Positions 26,131 to 35,082 of a DNA stretch of 64,000 bases are shown in pieces. The stretch spans positions 1 to 64,000 of the forward strand of contig CAZFKU010000002.1 in the NCBI GenBank assembly GCA_964518835.1, written 5' to 3'. Source of the stretch: AB-629-J13 sp964518835. GTDB lineage: Bacteria; Fidelibacterota; Marinisomatia; Marinisomatales; AB-629-J13. A model generated the notes under the pieces. That model searched no databases. It was not told the origin of the DNA and saw only the letters and a list, made by a program, of their open reading frames with translations. Position 1 is the first letter of the stretch. The number at the start of each line of letters is the position of its first letter. Made by a program: the position numbers and the translations under genes.

Positions 26131-26975
26131 ATTCCGTGGCAGATTATGTCCGCATTCTCCGCCCGATCAATATTATCATTTCTGCTGGGACTGTTGTTGT
26201 TTGTGCTGGTATTCTGAATGCGTTCGAGAATATTTTTCTTCTCATTTCTACCGTTTTGACAGTAGGTTTATTTATAGGCGGTGCGAATATCTTCAATGAC
26301 ATTCAGGATAAAAAAGAAGATAATATAAACAAACCAGAAAGACCCATAGCCGCCGGTCAAATTTCCTTGAAAGCAGCAGGAAATTATGCAAAAGTATTAT
26401 TTATTTCAGGGGCTGGAATGTGTTTTTTGCTTCCCCTGTCTGCGACTTTGCTTGTCTGGTTTATTGTCTTTCCTCTTCTGATATTTTACTCACTCAAATT
26501 GAAATCAATTCCTCTTGTGGGAAATGGTGTCATAGCTTTTTTATTGGGACTGACCTTTCTATTTTGCGGATTGGTTTTTGAAAATATTAATCCCATGTTC
26601 ATCCCGGCAGGTCTTGCATTTTCTTTGACATTAGTACGGGAATTGATAAAAGATATTGAAGACATGGAAGGAGACAAAAAATCGGGGTTAAGGACCTTTC
26701 CTATAATGTTTGGGCTGGATAAAGCTGTTCAGCTGGTAATCCTGCTTTCGGTAGCAACAGGAATTGTCTCTGTTATTCCGTATTTTACAAATTTATATTC
26801 TGCATTTTATCTCATTCCGCTTGTCTTGGGAGTTGAGTTACCATTGACAATTGTTGTATTTTCGTTCATGAAATCACACTCCAGATCAACCGCCAGAAAA
26901 TCATCCATTTTACTAAAAATTGCCACCATCATGGGAATCATTTCAATATATACAGGAGCTAAAATTGGGACCTGA
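26127..26975 (+). CDS. UbiA-family prenyltransferase, DGGGP-synthase-like
   Basis: An integral membrane prenyltransferase of 282 residues with about eight or nine helices. The first aspartate motif is NDIQDKKEDNINKPERPI at 57-74 (NDxxDxxxD), and the second is RELIKDIEDMEGDKK near residue 171, both binding Mg-diphosphate. The order and wording are closest to digeranylgeranylglyceryl-phosphate synthase-like UbiA proteins and less like MenA, UbiA or heme O synthase. FCB bacteria are known to carry such homologues next to core genes. The product cannot be proven here; menaquinone or another prenylated lipid is an alternative. It overlaps prmC, and the dnaE start lies inside its end. Confidence 0.75.
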   Translation: MNSVADYVRILRPINIIISAGTVVVCAGILNAFENIFLLISTVLTVGLFIGGANIFNDIQDKKEDNINKPERPIAAGQISLKAAGNYAKVLFISGAGMCFLLPLSATLLVWFIVFPLLIFYSLKLKSIPLVGNGVIAFLLGLTFLFCGLVFENINPMFIPAGLAFSLTLVRELIKDIEDMEGDKKSGLRTFPIMFGLDKAVQLVILLSVATGIVSVIPYFTNLYSAFYLIPLVLGVELPLTIVVFSFMKSHSRSTARKSSILLKIATIMGIISIYTGAKIGT

Positions 26976-29900
26976 ATTCGTCCATTTGCATAACCATTCC
27001 GATTATAGTCTTTTGGATGGTGCCCAACCCATCAAACAAATGGTAAACAGGACTGAAGAACTGGGAATGAATTCCATTGCTTTAACCGATCATGGAAATA
27101 TGTTTGGTGCAGTAGATTTTTACCTGCAATGTGAGAAAAAAGGAATTAATCCGATTATCGGGATGGAAGCTTATATTGTGGGGAAAGGAAGTCGTACAAT
27201 TAAGCAGACGGCTCAAGGTCACCGTCAGCGGACGTTTCATATTATCCTTCTGTGTAAAGATATACAAGGTTATAAAAATCTCATGAAACTGTCTTCCTCA
27301 TCATTTCTTGATGGATTTTATTATAAACCCCGAATGGATAAAGAAATATTGAAAGACCATTCAGAAGGTCTCATAGGACTTTCTGCCTGTCTGAATGGTG
27401 AAATAACCAGACTTCACTTGGACGGTAAGGATCTGGAAGCCCAGCATGCTGTTGAAGAACATGTAAACATTTTCGGGAAAGATAATTTTTATATGGAAAT
27501 TCAACGGCACGGAATGGAGGAAGACCGTGCATACGATAAAAACCTGCAGCTGGCAAAACAGATGGGTCTCAAATATGTTGCCACCAATGATGTTCATTAC
27601 ACTCGCAAAAAACACTGGGATTCCCATGATATTCTCATCTGCCTTCAAAGCAATCATTTTCGCAGTGATGAAAAAAGAATGAGATATAAGAAAGAAGAAT
27701 TTTTTCTCCGCTCTCCTGAAGAGATGAGAAAATTGTTTGATGATTTACCGGAAGCCTGCGATGCCACCCTTGAAATTGCAGAAAGATGTAATTTGAAATT
27801 GAATTTTGATTCATATCATTTACCGGTTTTTACCATTCCTGAAAATTCAAAGGAAAAGGATTCGGATTTGTATCTCCAGTCCCTGTGCATGGATGGTCTT
27901 AAGTCTTTGTATCCCCAAATAACATCTGAGTTAACAGAACGTTTGACCTACGAACTTTCTGTGATAAAACAGATGGGATTTTCAGGATATTTTTTGATTA
28001 CAGCTGATTTTGTTGACTATGCGAAGAAGCACCATATACCCGTAGGTCCCGGAAGGGGATCTGCAGCGGGGAGTCTGGTCTCTTATGTTTTAGGGATTAC
28101 AACCATTGATCCAATGAAACACGACCTTCTTTTTGAACGGTTTTTAAATCCCGAACGGGTTAGTCTTCCTGATATAGATATTGATTTTTGTTATGAACGC
28201 CGTGGAGAGGTCATTCAATATATTAAAAATAAATATGGAGAGAAATCCGTAACCCAAATTATTACTTTTGGGAAGATGAAAGCACGTCAGGCTGTGAAGG
28301 ATGTGGGGCGGGTTATGGGATATCCATTTGGAGAAGTAGATAAGATCGCAAAGGAAATTCCGGAAGAATTAAATATATCCCTGAATGGTGCATTAAAGAA
28401 AAGTCCGACATTCAAGAAAATGGCAGATGGTGAATACAAAGAATTAATCGAACATTCTCTCATTCTGGAAGGGGTAAACCGCCATGCATCTACTCATGCA
28501 GCTGGGGTGGTTATTGTGCCGGGAGACCTCACGGACTTTATTCCGCTCTATAAATCATCAAAAGGAGATGTGACCAGCCAGTATGATATGAAAGGCTTGG
28601 AAAAATTAGGGTTGTTAAAGATGGATTTTCTCGGCCTTAGAAATCTTACAGTAATCGAGCGTACACTGGAATTGATCGAGAAGAATCATGAAAAGGTGGA
28701 CATTCAATCTATCCCGCTTGATGATGAGGATGTGTATGATCTTTTTACACAGGGACTCACAATCGGAATCTTCCAGTTTGAGTCAGCAGGGATGCGGGAG
28801 TTTTTAACAAAGTTGAAACCCACCTGTATCGAAGACCTTATCGCAATGAATGCGTTGTACAGACCGGGCCCCATGAGCAATATTGACGATTTTATCCAAC
28901 GGAAACAGGGTAAAAGAACAATTGATTACATGCATAAAAACCTTGAGGATATTTTAAAAGAAACGTATGGAATTATTGTTTATCAGGAACAGGTCATGCA
29001 AATAGCAAACCAGATTGCAGGATTTTCTCTGGCAAATGCAGACTTAATGCGTAGGGCAATGGGAAAGAAGGATGTTGCACTAATGAAGCGGATGAAAACT
29101 GATTTTGTTGAAGGGTCTGAAAAAAATAAAATCAGTGCCCGAAAGGCAAAAGCCATATTTGCCTTGATTGAAAAATTTGCTGAATATGGTTTTAACAAAA
29201 GTCACTCCACTGCTTATGCCTACATTGCCTATCAAACCGCATGGTTAAAAACACATTATGCTGTTGAATTTATGTCTGCAAATCTCACCAGTTTTATGTC
29301 CGACACCAATCGAATAGTCCGGCTTATTAATGAATGCAGAAAATTAAACATACAAGTTCACCCTCCGGATATAAATATATCCGAAATTGATTTTCAGCCT
29401 CTTGATAATCAGAGCATCTCTTATGGTTTGAATGCTATAAAAAACGTTGGTTCCTCTGCGCTGAAAAGTATTATTGATGAAAGAGAAAAAAAGGGAGAGT
29501 TTAAATCAATCTTCGATTTTTGTTCCCGGGTTGTATCTGCATCATTGAACAGAAAAGTGATTGAAAGTTTAATTAAAGCAGGTGCGCTGGATTGTCTTCC
29601 CGGAAAACGATCTGAAATGTTTGCTTCTATCGATAATGTTCTCAAATATGGACAAAGTATCCAGATCAATCAGAATAGAAATCAGGTGGATATTTTTGGC
29701 GGAAAAGATGGTGCAAACTCGATGATAAAAGAACCGAAATTGCATGAAAGTGAACCGTGGAGTGAAAAGCAATCTCTCACATTTGAGAAAGAAGTTTTGG
29801 GAACGTATGTGTCCGGTCACCCCCTGATAAAACATGCAGATATAATTGAGAAATATGCTACCTATGATTTTACGGAAGCCATTCCAGCCGCTACAGGAAA

Positions 29901-30396
29901 ATCATTCAGGTTGGGCGGTTTGATTGAAGGAATAACCCGAAATTTCGATAAAAACGGGAGAGAATGGGCACGAATAAAAATGGAATGTATCGGAGGAAGG
30001 GCAGAAATTATTGCTTTTAATGATATATTTTCTCGGTTTAAAGAAATAATTAAGGAAGGAAATATTGTGTTTGTTTCAGGAAACCCAGAAGATAGATCTG
30101 AAACTCGAAATGTAAAAATGTTAGCAGAGAACATTGTCTCACTGGACAAGGCAGAAGACCAATTGTCCAAACATTTAAATATATTGGTTAATCCCGATTC
30201 CATTACTACCAAGGAAATTGACGAGCTTTATAAAATCGCTGAGGATTATCAGGGCGATACACGGTTGGTGTTTCATATCCCCAAAAACGGAAGACACCAG
30301 CAAATTCTCGCACACAATATTCGTGTTTCAACCGATAGTAAATTCTGCAGTAAGCTGAAAAAAATATACGGTAAACAGAATATATGGATTGAATGA
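26965..30396 (+). CDS. dnaE: DNA polymerase III alpha subunit
   Basis: Replicative polymerase, about 1143 residues. TTG 26965 is chosen because an AGGAG site at 26954-26958 lies 6 bases upstream and the protein then begins (M)GPEFVHLHNHSDYS, as expected; the ATG at 26920 would add a non-conserved tail read from ubiA in another frame. Domains: PHP (LHNHSDYSLLDG, ALTDHGNMFG), then the polymerase with GPGRGSAAGSLVSYVLGIT and the catalytic aspartates in PDIDIDFCYERR near residue 400, the fingers, the HhH and OB-fold region (about 960-1060), and the C-terminal tau-binding part. It overlaps dtd by 4 bases. Confidence 0.97.
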   Translation: MGPEFVHLHNHSDYSLLDGAQPIKQMVNRTEELGMNSIALTDHGNMFGAVDFYLQCEKKGINPIIGMEAYIVGKGSRTIKQTAQGHRQRTFHIILLCKDIQGYKNLMKLSSSSFLDGFYYKPRMDKEILKDHSEGLIGLSACLNGEITRLHLDGKDLEAQHAVEEHVNIFGKDNFYMEIQRHGMEEDRAYDKNLQLAKQMGLKYVATNDVHYTRKKHWDSHDILICLQSNHFRSDEKRMRYKKEEFFLRSPEEMRKLFDDLPEACDATLEIAERCNLKLNFDSYHLPVFTIPENSKEKDSDLYLQSLCMDGLKSLYPQITSELTERLTYELSVIKQMGFSGYFLITADFVDYAKKHHIPVGPGRGSAAGSLVSYVLGITTIDPMKHDLLFERFLNPERVSLPDIDIDFCYERRGEVIQYIKNKYGEKSVTQIITFGKMKARQAVKDVGRVMGYPFGEVDKIAKEIPEELNISLNGALKKSPTFKKMADGEYKELIEHSLILEGVNRHASTHAAGVVIVPGDLTDFIPLYKSSKGDVTSQYDMKGLEKLGLLKMDFLGLRNLTVIERTLELIEKNHEKVDIQSIPLDDEDVYDLFTQGLTIGIFQFESAGMREFLTKLKPTCIEDLIAMNALYRPGPMSNIDDFIQRKQGKRTIDYMHKNLEDILKETYGIIVYQEQVMQIANQIAGFSLANADLMRRAMGKKDVALMKRMKTDFVEGSEKNKISARKAKAIFALIEKFAEYGFNKSHSTAYAYIAYQTAWLKTHYAVEFMSANLTSFMSDTNRIVRLINECRKLNIQVHPPDINISEIDFQPLDNQSISYGLNAIKNVGSSALKSIIDEREKKGEFKSIFDFCSRVVSASLNRKVIESLIKAGALDCLPGKRSEMFASIDNVLKYGQSIQINQNRNQVDIFGGKDGANSMIKEPKLHESEPWSEKQSLTFEKEVLGTYVSGHPLIKHADIIEKYATYDFTEAIPAATGKSFRLGGLIEGITRNFDKNGREWARIKMECIGGRAEIIAFNDIFSRFKEIIKEGNIVFVSGNPEDRSETRNVKMLAENIVSLDKAEDQLSKHLNILVNPDSITTKEIDELYKIAEDYQGDTRLVFHIPKNGRHQQILAHNIRVSTDSKFCSKLKKIYGKQNIWIE

Positions 30397-30836
30397 TTGC
30401 AGTAGTACAACGTGTCTCTAAAGGAAATGTAACCATCCATGGAGAGGTAAAAAGCGCTATTCAAAACGGGCTGGTTGTTTTGATAGGCGTTATGCAGGAT
30501 GATACGGAAGAAGATGTCAATTTTTTAGTGGAAAAAATTTCGGGATTCAGGATTTTCAATGATGAGGATGATAAAATGAATCTATCTGTTAAGGACATCA
30601 AAGGCTCTGTTTTAGTGATAAGCCAATTTACACTTTGCGGGGATTGGAAAAAAGGAAGGCGTCCCAGTTTTATCCATGCCGCCCCGCCTGAGAAAGGGAA
30701 ACATCTATACGAACGGTTTATGTATCAATTACGTGAAAAGGAAATTCCTGTAGAATCAGGAGAATTCGGTGCGATGATGTCAGTTAACTTGACAAATGAA
30801 GGACCGGTTACTTTTGTTCTGGATAGTAAAATTTAA
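30393..30836 (+). CDS. dtd: D-aminoacyl-tRNA deacylase
   Basis: Removes D-amino acids (and glycine from tRNA-Ala) from mischarged tRNA. It is 147 residues, starting MIAVVQRVSKGNVTI. The two active-site motifs are visible: SQFTLCGD (about 79-86) and the cross-subunit NLTNEGPVTF (about 133-142), the usual NxGPVT. It is a cytoplasmic homodimer. It overlaps dnaE by 4 bases and is followed by 80 bases without a gene. Confidence 0.95.
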   Translation: MIAVVQRVSKGNVTIHGEVKSAIQNGLVVLIGVMQDDTEEDVNFLVEKISGFRIFNDEDDKMNLSVKDIKGSVLVISQFTLCGDWKKGRRPSFIHAAPPEKGKHLYERFMYQLREKEIPVESGEFGAMMSVNLTNEGPVTFVLDSKI

Positions 30837-30916
30837 GGAATGCTCCCGCTAGTTGCCCTTTTTTATTTTGGATGTTCCTATTGTAATTTTATGATGTAAA
30901 TGAATCCACTTTTTAA

Positions 30917-31321
30917 ATGAATCGAAAAATAAGAATTATTATGGCAAAGCCCGGCTTGGACGGTCATGACCGGGGGATCAAAGTCTTAGCTTCCGCTTAC
31001 AGGGATGCAGGGATGGAAGTCATTTATCTGGGACTACGCCAGACTCCTGAAATGATCGTTTCTGCTGCATTGCAGGAAGATGCAGATGTCATCGCCTTGT
31101 CCAGTTTAAATAATGCACACATGACCATTTTCCCCAGAGTGAAAAACCTTATGGACGAAAAAGGTTTGACCGATGTCTTATTGACCGGCGGCGGGATTAT
31201 TCCAAAGAAGGATATGGATTCGTTATACGAAATGGGAGTCGGAAAGTTATTCGGTCCCGGAACACCTGTCCATAAAACGATTGATTATATTACTGAGTGG
31301 GTGAATTCCAACCGCAGATGA
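30917..31321 (+). CDS. Stand-alone B12-binding protein (methylmalonyl-CoA mutase C-domain-like)
   Basis: A 134-residue cobalamin-binding domain. The DGHDRG motif (15-20) supplies the lower-axial His H17, followed by IIYLGLRQTPEMIV-like, DVIALSSLNNAHM, and the LLTGGGIIPKKD loop. It matches the small subunit of two-part methylmalonyl-CoA mutase (McmA2), converting succinyl-CoA and methylmalonyl-CoA. The large catalytic subunit is not in this window, so it must be elsewhere or this domain serves another mutase. It overlaps the next gene by 4 bases (ATGA), which suggests linked translation. Confidence 0.85.
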   Translation: MNRKIRIIMAKPGLDGHDRGIKVLASAYRDAGMEVIYLGLRQTPEMIVSAALQEDADVIALSSLNNAHMTIFPRVKNLMDEKGLTDVLLTGGGIIPKKDMDSLYEMGVGKLFGPGTPVHKTIDYITEWVNSNRR

Positions 31322-31950
31322 TGGATTTATCAGACCGGGAAATCATGGGAGATTATTTTCATAATCATCCGGACTCGAACCAGTTTCCGTTGGTAGCAGA
31401 CCTGTTTTTGATGGATGGAGAGACTCCTGGAGCAGAAGAAATTTGTAAAATTGGATTGAACCATCATCCGGATCATCCGGATGGCTTGTTTGTTTTGGCA
31501 CAAATCCAAAATGAAAATAAAGATTTTAAAAAAGCGGAAGGAACATTAAAAAGGTTACTTAAAACCCACACTGTTTATCCTGAAGCACTCACACTTTTAG
31601 CTGAAATTCAGGAAAAAATAAACCGTTCCCCAAATACTGTTAAAGCGGTAAGAAAAAATTATGAACGGTTTAATTTCAAGTCAGCACATCAGAAGCGGAA
31701 GAAAATTACGAAGAAACAAAACTCAACCACTCGAAAAAAAACGGCACAATCCGTTTCCACCTCCGAGTTGAAACCCTTAAAGATAAGTTCCAAATTGGCA
31801 ACATTCACTTTGGTGGAAATATTGGAAAACCAGGGTTTATATCCTCAGGCTATTGATATATTGGATATTCTTGAGGAAAAAAATCAAGATAAAAAACGGG
31901 TAATAAAAACCCGCAACAGGATTTTAAAAAAGTTTCACTCAAGTAATTAA
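31318..31950 (+). CDS. Helical-repeat (TPR-like) protein with basic linker
   Basis: About 210 residues, starting at ATG 31318 in an ATGA overlap with the B12-binding gene. Residues about 25-105 hold two or three TPR-like helix pairs (ADLFLMDGETPGAEEICKIG, LFVLAQIQNENKDFKKAEGTLKRLL, ALTLLAEIQEKI). A Lys/Thr/Ser-rich linker (about 120-150) then leads to one more repeat (TFTLVEILENQGLYPQAIDILDIL) and a basic end. It has no signal peptide and is probably a cytoplasmic scaffold. No family name comes to mind. The coupling to the B12 protein may be historical. Confidence 0.7.
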   Translation: MMDLSDREIMGDYFHNHPDSNQFPLVADLFLMDGETPGAEEICKIGLNHHPDHPDGLFVLAQIQNENKDFKKAEGTLKRLLKTHTVYPEALTLLAEIQEKINRSPNTVKAVRKNYERFNFKSAHQKRKKITKKQNSTTRKKTAQSVSTSELKPLKISSKLATFTLVEILENQGLYPQAIDILDILEEKNQDKKRVIKTRNRILKKFHSSN

Positions 31951-31971
31951 CATCTTTTCAATTTAAAAGTA

Positions 31972-33057
31972 ATGACTCCTTCATTATACTCAGCTCGTCA
32001 GGAAAAACTGAAATCTGTTCTCAGTGAACAGGGAATTGACGGTATCATCCTTACAAATCTCACCAGCATTCGTTATATCTGTGGATTCACAGGTTCCGCT
32101 GCTACCTGCCTGGTTCTTCCTCAAGATCAATATTTTATTTCTGATGGAAGATACACAGAACAATCCAAAAAACAAGTTTCAGGATTTTCATGCATTATTG
32201 AAAATTTATCCCATTTAGAACTCATGAGCACAAAAAAAAGAAACCTGATTCCCAACGGATTAAAATTGGGATTTGAAGGAGAGCATCTTCCTTTTACTCA
32301 GTACAATACCATGACAGAACTTTTTTCAAAAACGGATTGGATATGCACAAAAAATATTATGGAAAATTTACAGGCTGTGAAGGATGAATCCGAAATAAAC
32401 GCCATTCGTACTGCCGTTGAGATTACGGATGCAGCTTATGAAGAAGTGGTTCCGCATATAAGAGAAGGGATCACTGAAAAAGAAATTGCAAATGAATTAG
32501 TTTTGTATTACCGCCGTGAGGGAGACGGAGAAGCCTACCCTCCCATTGTGGCCGGAGGACCAAACAGCGCCCTGCCTCATGCGGTTCCGACAGACAGAAA
32601 ATTCAGGAAAGGGGATTTTATAGTTATTGATGCTGCCGCTAAATATGCCGGTTATCATGCCGACATGACCCGCACACCTGTTCTTGGAAAAGAAACGGTA
32701 AAACACCGTGAAATTTACAATATCGTCAAAGAAGCTCAGGAGACAGCAGTAGCTTCAGCAAAAGCAGGAGTCTCGTGCAAAGAAATGGATGCGATTCCAC
32801 GAAATATTATTGAAAAGAATGGATATGGAGAATATTTCAATCACGGGACGGGACATGGACTGGGATTGGAAATTCACACTCAGCCCCGTCTCAGTAAACT
32901 GAGCAATCAATTTCTCGAACCGAAAAATGTGGTAACTGTAGAGCCGGGAATTTACCTTCCGGGCTGGGGAGGAGTCCGCATTGAAGATGACATAATCATC
33001 GAGGAAAATGGATGTGAAGTACTGAACACCACCTCCAGAGAACTAGTCGTTCTGTAA
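31972..33057 (+). CDS. M24 family Xaa-Pro aminopeptidase/dipeptidase
   Basis: A 361-residue metallopeptidase cutting X-Pro bonds. It has an N-terminal creatinase-like domain (1-130) and a pita-bread catalytic domain. Metal ligands can be read: D220 (VIDAAAKY), D231 (HADMTRT), H295 (HGTGHGLG), E324 (TVEPGIY) and E338 (RIEDD). This is a full set for two divalent metals. It is cytoplasmic, with no signal peptide. It lies 21 bases after the TPR-like gene. The size fits YpdF/PepQ-type bacterial enzymes. Confidence 0.92.
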   Translation: MTPSLYSARQEKLKSVLSEQGIDGIILTNLTSIRYICGFTGSAATCLVLPQDQYFISDGRYTEQSKKQVSGFSCIIENLSHLELMSTKKRNLIPNGLKLGFEGEHLPFTQYNTMTELFSKTDWICTKNIMENLQAVKDESEINAIRTAVEITDAAYEEVVPHIREGITEKEIANELVLYYRREGDGEAYPPIVAGGPNSALPHAVPTDRKFRKGDFIVIDAAAKYAGYHADMTRTPVLGKETVKHREIYNIVKEAQETAVASAKAGVSCKEMDAIPRNIIEKNGYGEYFNHGTGHGLGLEIHTQPRLSKLSNQFLEPKNVVTVEPGIYLPGWGGVRIEDDIIIEENGCEVLNTTSRELVVL

Positions 33058-33081
33058 AATTAGATTTCATCTAATTCTGTA

Positions 33082-33717
33082 ATGCCAGCAATTAAGACTC
33101 TCATATTTGATATTGGCGGAGTTCTATTGGATATTCATCCTGAAAAAACCTTTAATTACTGGGCAAAAGCAACCGGGGTATCGTTGAAATACTTACATGA
33201 ATTTGTTTCGTGGGATATCCATTATCAATATGAAACTGGCAAGTGTGACGATTTTCAATTTTATAGTGCATTCAATAATTTACTTCCCGGTGAAAATAAA
33301 ATTTCTGAAGATGAATTCTGGCATGGCTGGAGATTACTGCTGGGGGAGGAAACTTCAATTGTGGGTTTGATGGAATCTTTGTGTCAAACCATTCCTGTCT
33401 GGCTATTATCCAACACCAATCCTTGGCACATTCGATTTTTACAATCCAACAGTCAATGCCGACTCCACCGATTTGTCACGGGTGCTGTGTATTCCTTTGA
33501 CACCGGATACAGAAAACCGGATCAAGAAATATATGAATTGACATTGAATAAAGTTAAATCTTCCGGTGGAGAAGCACTTTTTATTGATGATAATGAAGAG
33601 AATGTTGAAGGGGCAAAAACCTCAGGGATGAATGCAGTTAGATATGAAGGATTAGAAAGACTTATTGAAGCTCTGGAAGATTTTGAAATTTCTATGACAC
33701 AGCCTATAACAATATAA
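33082..33717 (+). CDS. HAD-superfamily hydrolase (YihX-like, class IA)
   Basis: A 211-residue HAD phosphatase. Motif I is IFDIGGVLLDI near residue 8 (first Asp is nucleophile; the second Asp of the usual DxD is replaced by Gly, as in YihX-type proteins). Motif II is WLLSNTNPWH (about 109-118), and the motif III/IV region is GYRKPDQEIYE with its Lys, then ALFIDDNEENVEGA. The substrate is probably a sugar phosphate or nucleotide, unknown. It is cytoplasmic. It lies 24 bases after the M24 peptidase gene in the long plus-strand run. Confidence 0.85.
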   Translation: MPAIKTLIFDIGGVLLDIHPEKTFNYWAKATGVSLKYLHEFVSWDIHYQYETGKCDDFQFYSAFNNLLPGENKISEDEFWHGWRLLLGEETSIVGLMESLCQTIPVWLLSNTNPWHIRFLQSNSQCRLHRFVTGAVYSFDTGYRKPDQEIYELTLNKVKSSGGEALFIDDNEENVEGAKTSGMNAVRYEGLERLIEALEDFEISMTQPITI

Positions 33718-33733
33718 AAAAACGAGTAAAAAA

Positions 33734-35074
33734 ATGAACCAAAACATCACTTTGAAACAATCAAAAGAACTCAAAAAACAAACCATTTCTGATGCGTCCT
33801 TGCGATTGGCAAGAAATGCTGCTATGCGAGGAGAGATTGAAGACCTTGCAATGGATTGGGAAGCCTATCGGAAAATTGATCATACATTCTCGGAAATGGT
33901 CTCTGGAGAAATGCCTGTAACCAATCAAAAATCCAGTGGACGGTGTTGGGGGTTTGCCGGATTGAATTTATTCCGTATCTATCTGGGTAGAAAATATAAT
34001 CTAAAAATGTTTGAATTCAGCCAGAGCTATTTCATGTTTTGGGACAAACTTGAAAAATCCAATTATTTTCTTGAAAATATAATTGCAACTTTGAATGAAC
34101 CTAAAGACGGAAGACTCATCATGCACCTTGTGGAAAATCCCATTCAGGATGGAGGCCAATGGCACATGTTCATCAATCTCATTAATAAATATGGTGTGGT
34201 TCCACAAACAGAAATGCCGGAGACCTTTCAGAGCAGTAAATCCATGCGGATGAACCGGATGATCACTCGAAAGTTGAGGGAATTTGCGAAGACTTTAAGG
34301 GATGCAAATAATAAAGGCGCAACCATTACAGATTTGCGAAATTTGAAAGAGGGTATGTTGGGGACCGTGTATCGCTTACTCACTATTCATTTAGGAACAC
34401 CACCGGAAAATTTTGAGTGGCAAGTGAGAGACAAAAAAAAGAAATTTCACCGCTTTGAAGGTCTCACACCAAAACGGTTTTTTACAAATCATGTTGGGTT
34501 GGACTTACGTGATTATGTATGTCTAATTAACTGCCCTATGTCCGATAAAACCTACAATGAAGTATATACAGTTGAATATCTTGGAAATGTATCGGGAGGT
34601 GAAAGTATCAAGTATTTAAACCTTCCTTCTAAACGCCTCAGGGAGACTGCTATGGCGTCCATCAAAGATGATAGCCCTGTTTGGTTTGGGTGTGATGTAG
34701 GCAAACATTTTCACCGGTCATTAGGAGTGATGGACATGGAATTGTTTGATTTTGATTTATTTTACGGAACAAGCTTTCCCATGACAAAAGCAGACCGTTT
34801 GGAATATGGAGACAGCCAGATGACCCATGCCATGCTGTTTACCGGAGTAGATTTGGATTCAAAAGGCAAACCCCGGAAATGGCGGGTGGAAAACAGCTGG
34901 GGAAAGAAACGAAGTGACAAAGGCTACGATATTATGATGGACAACTGGTTTGATGAATATAATTATGAGGTGGTAGTTCATAAAAAATATTTGATAGGCG
35001 AAGAACTGGAAATTTATCAAAGGGAACCTGTAAAATTGCCCCCCTGGGATCCCATGGGGGCGTTGGCAAAATAA
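33734..35074 (+). CDS. pepC: C1 family cysteine aminopeptidase (bleomycin hydrolase/PepC)
   Basis: A cytoplasmic papain-fold aminopeptidase of 446 residues, usually a hexamer. The catalytic triad is visible: C71 in NQKSSGRCWGFAGLN, H365 in DSQMTHAMLFTG and N387 in KWRVENSWG. The oxyanion Gln is Q65. The C-terminal tail ends in LPPWDPMGALAK, which in this family reaches into the active site and restricts it to aminopeptidase action. There is no signal peptide, which separates it from secreted papains. It is followed 8 bases later by a class V aminotransferase gene. Confidence 0.93.
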   Translation: MNQNITLKQSKELKKQTISDASLRLARNAAMRGEIEDLAMDWEAYRKIDHTFSEMVSGEMPVTNQKSSGRCWGFAGLNLFRIYLGRKYNLKMFEFSQSYFMFWDKLEKSNYFLENIIATLNEPKDGRLIMHLVENPIQDGGQWHMFINLINKYGVVPQTEMPETFQSSKSMRMNRMITRKLREFAKTLRDANNKGATITDLRNLKEGMLGTVYRLLTIHLGTPPENFEWQVRDKKKKFHRFEGLTPKRFFTNHVGLDLRDYVCLINCPMSDKTYNEVYTVEYLGNVSGGESIKYLNLPSKRLRETAMASIKDDSPVWFGCDVGKHFHRSLGVMDMELFDFDLFYGTSFPMTKADRLEYGDSQMTHAMLFTGVDLDSKGKPRKWRVENSWGKKRSDKGYDIMMDNWFDEYNYEVVVHKKYLIGEELEIYQREPVKLPPWDPMGALAK

Positions 35075-35082
35075 TTTAGTTT

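Noticed and set aside
26920..26964. dnaE starting at ATG 26920
   Set aside because: The extra 15 codons overlap ubiA, match nothing in DnaE, and a better TTG with AGGAG lies at 26965.
30837..30916. Terminator or promoter between dtd and the B12-binding gene
   Set aside because: There is a T-rich run but no stable stem, and no TAnnTTTG box with correct spacing.
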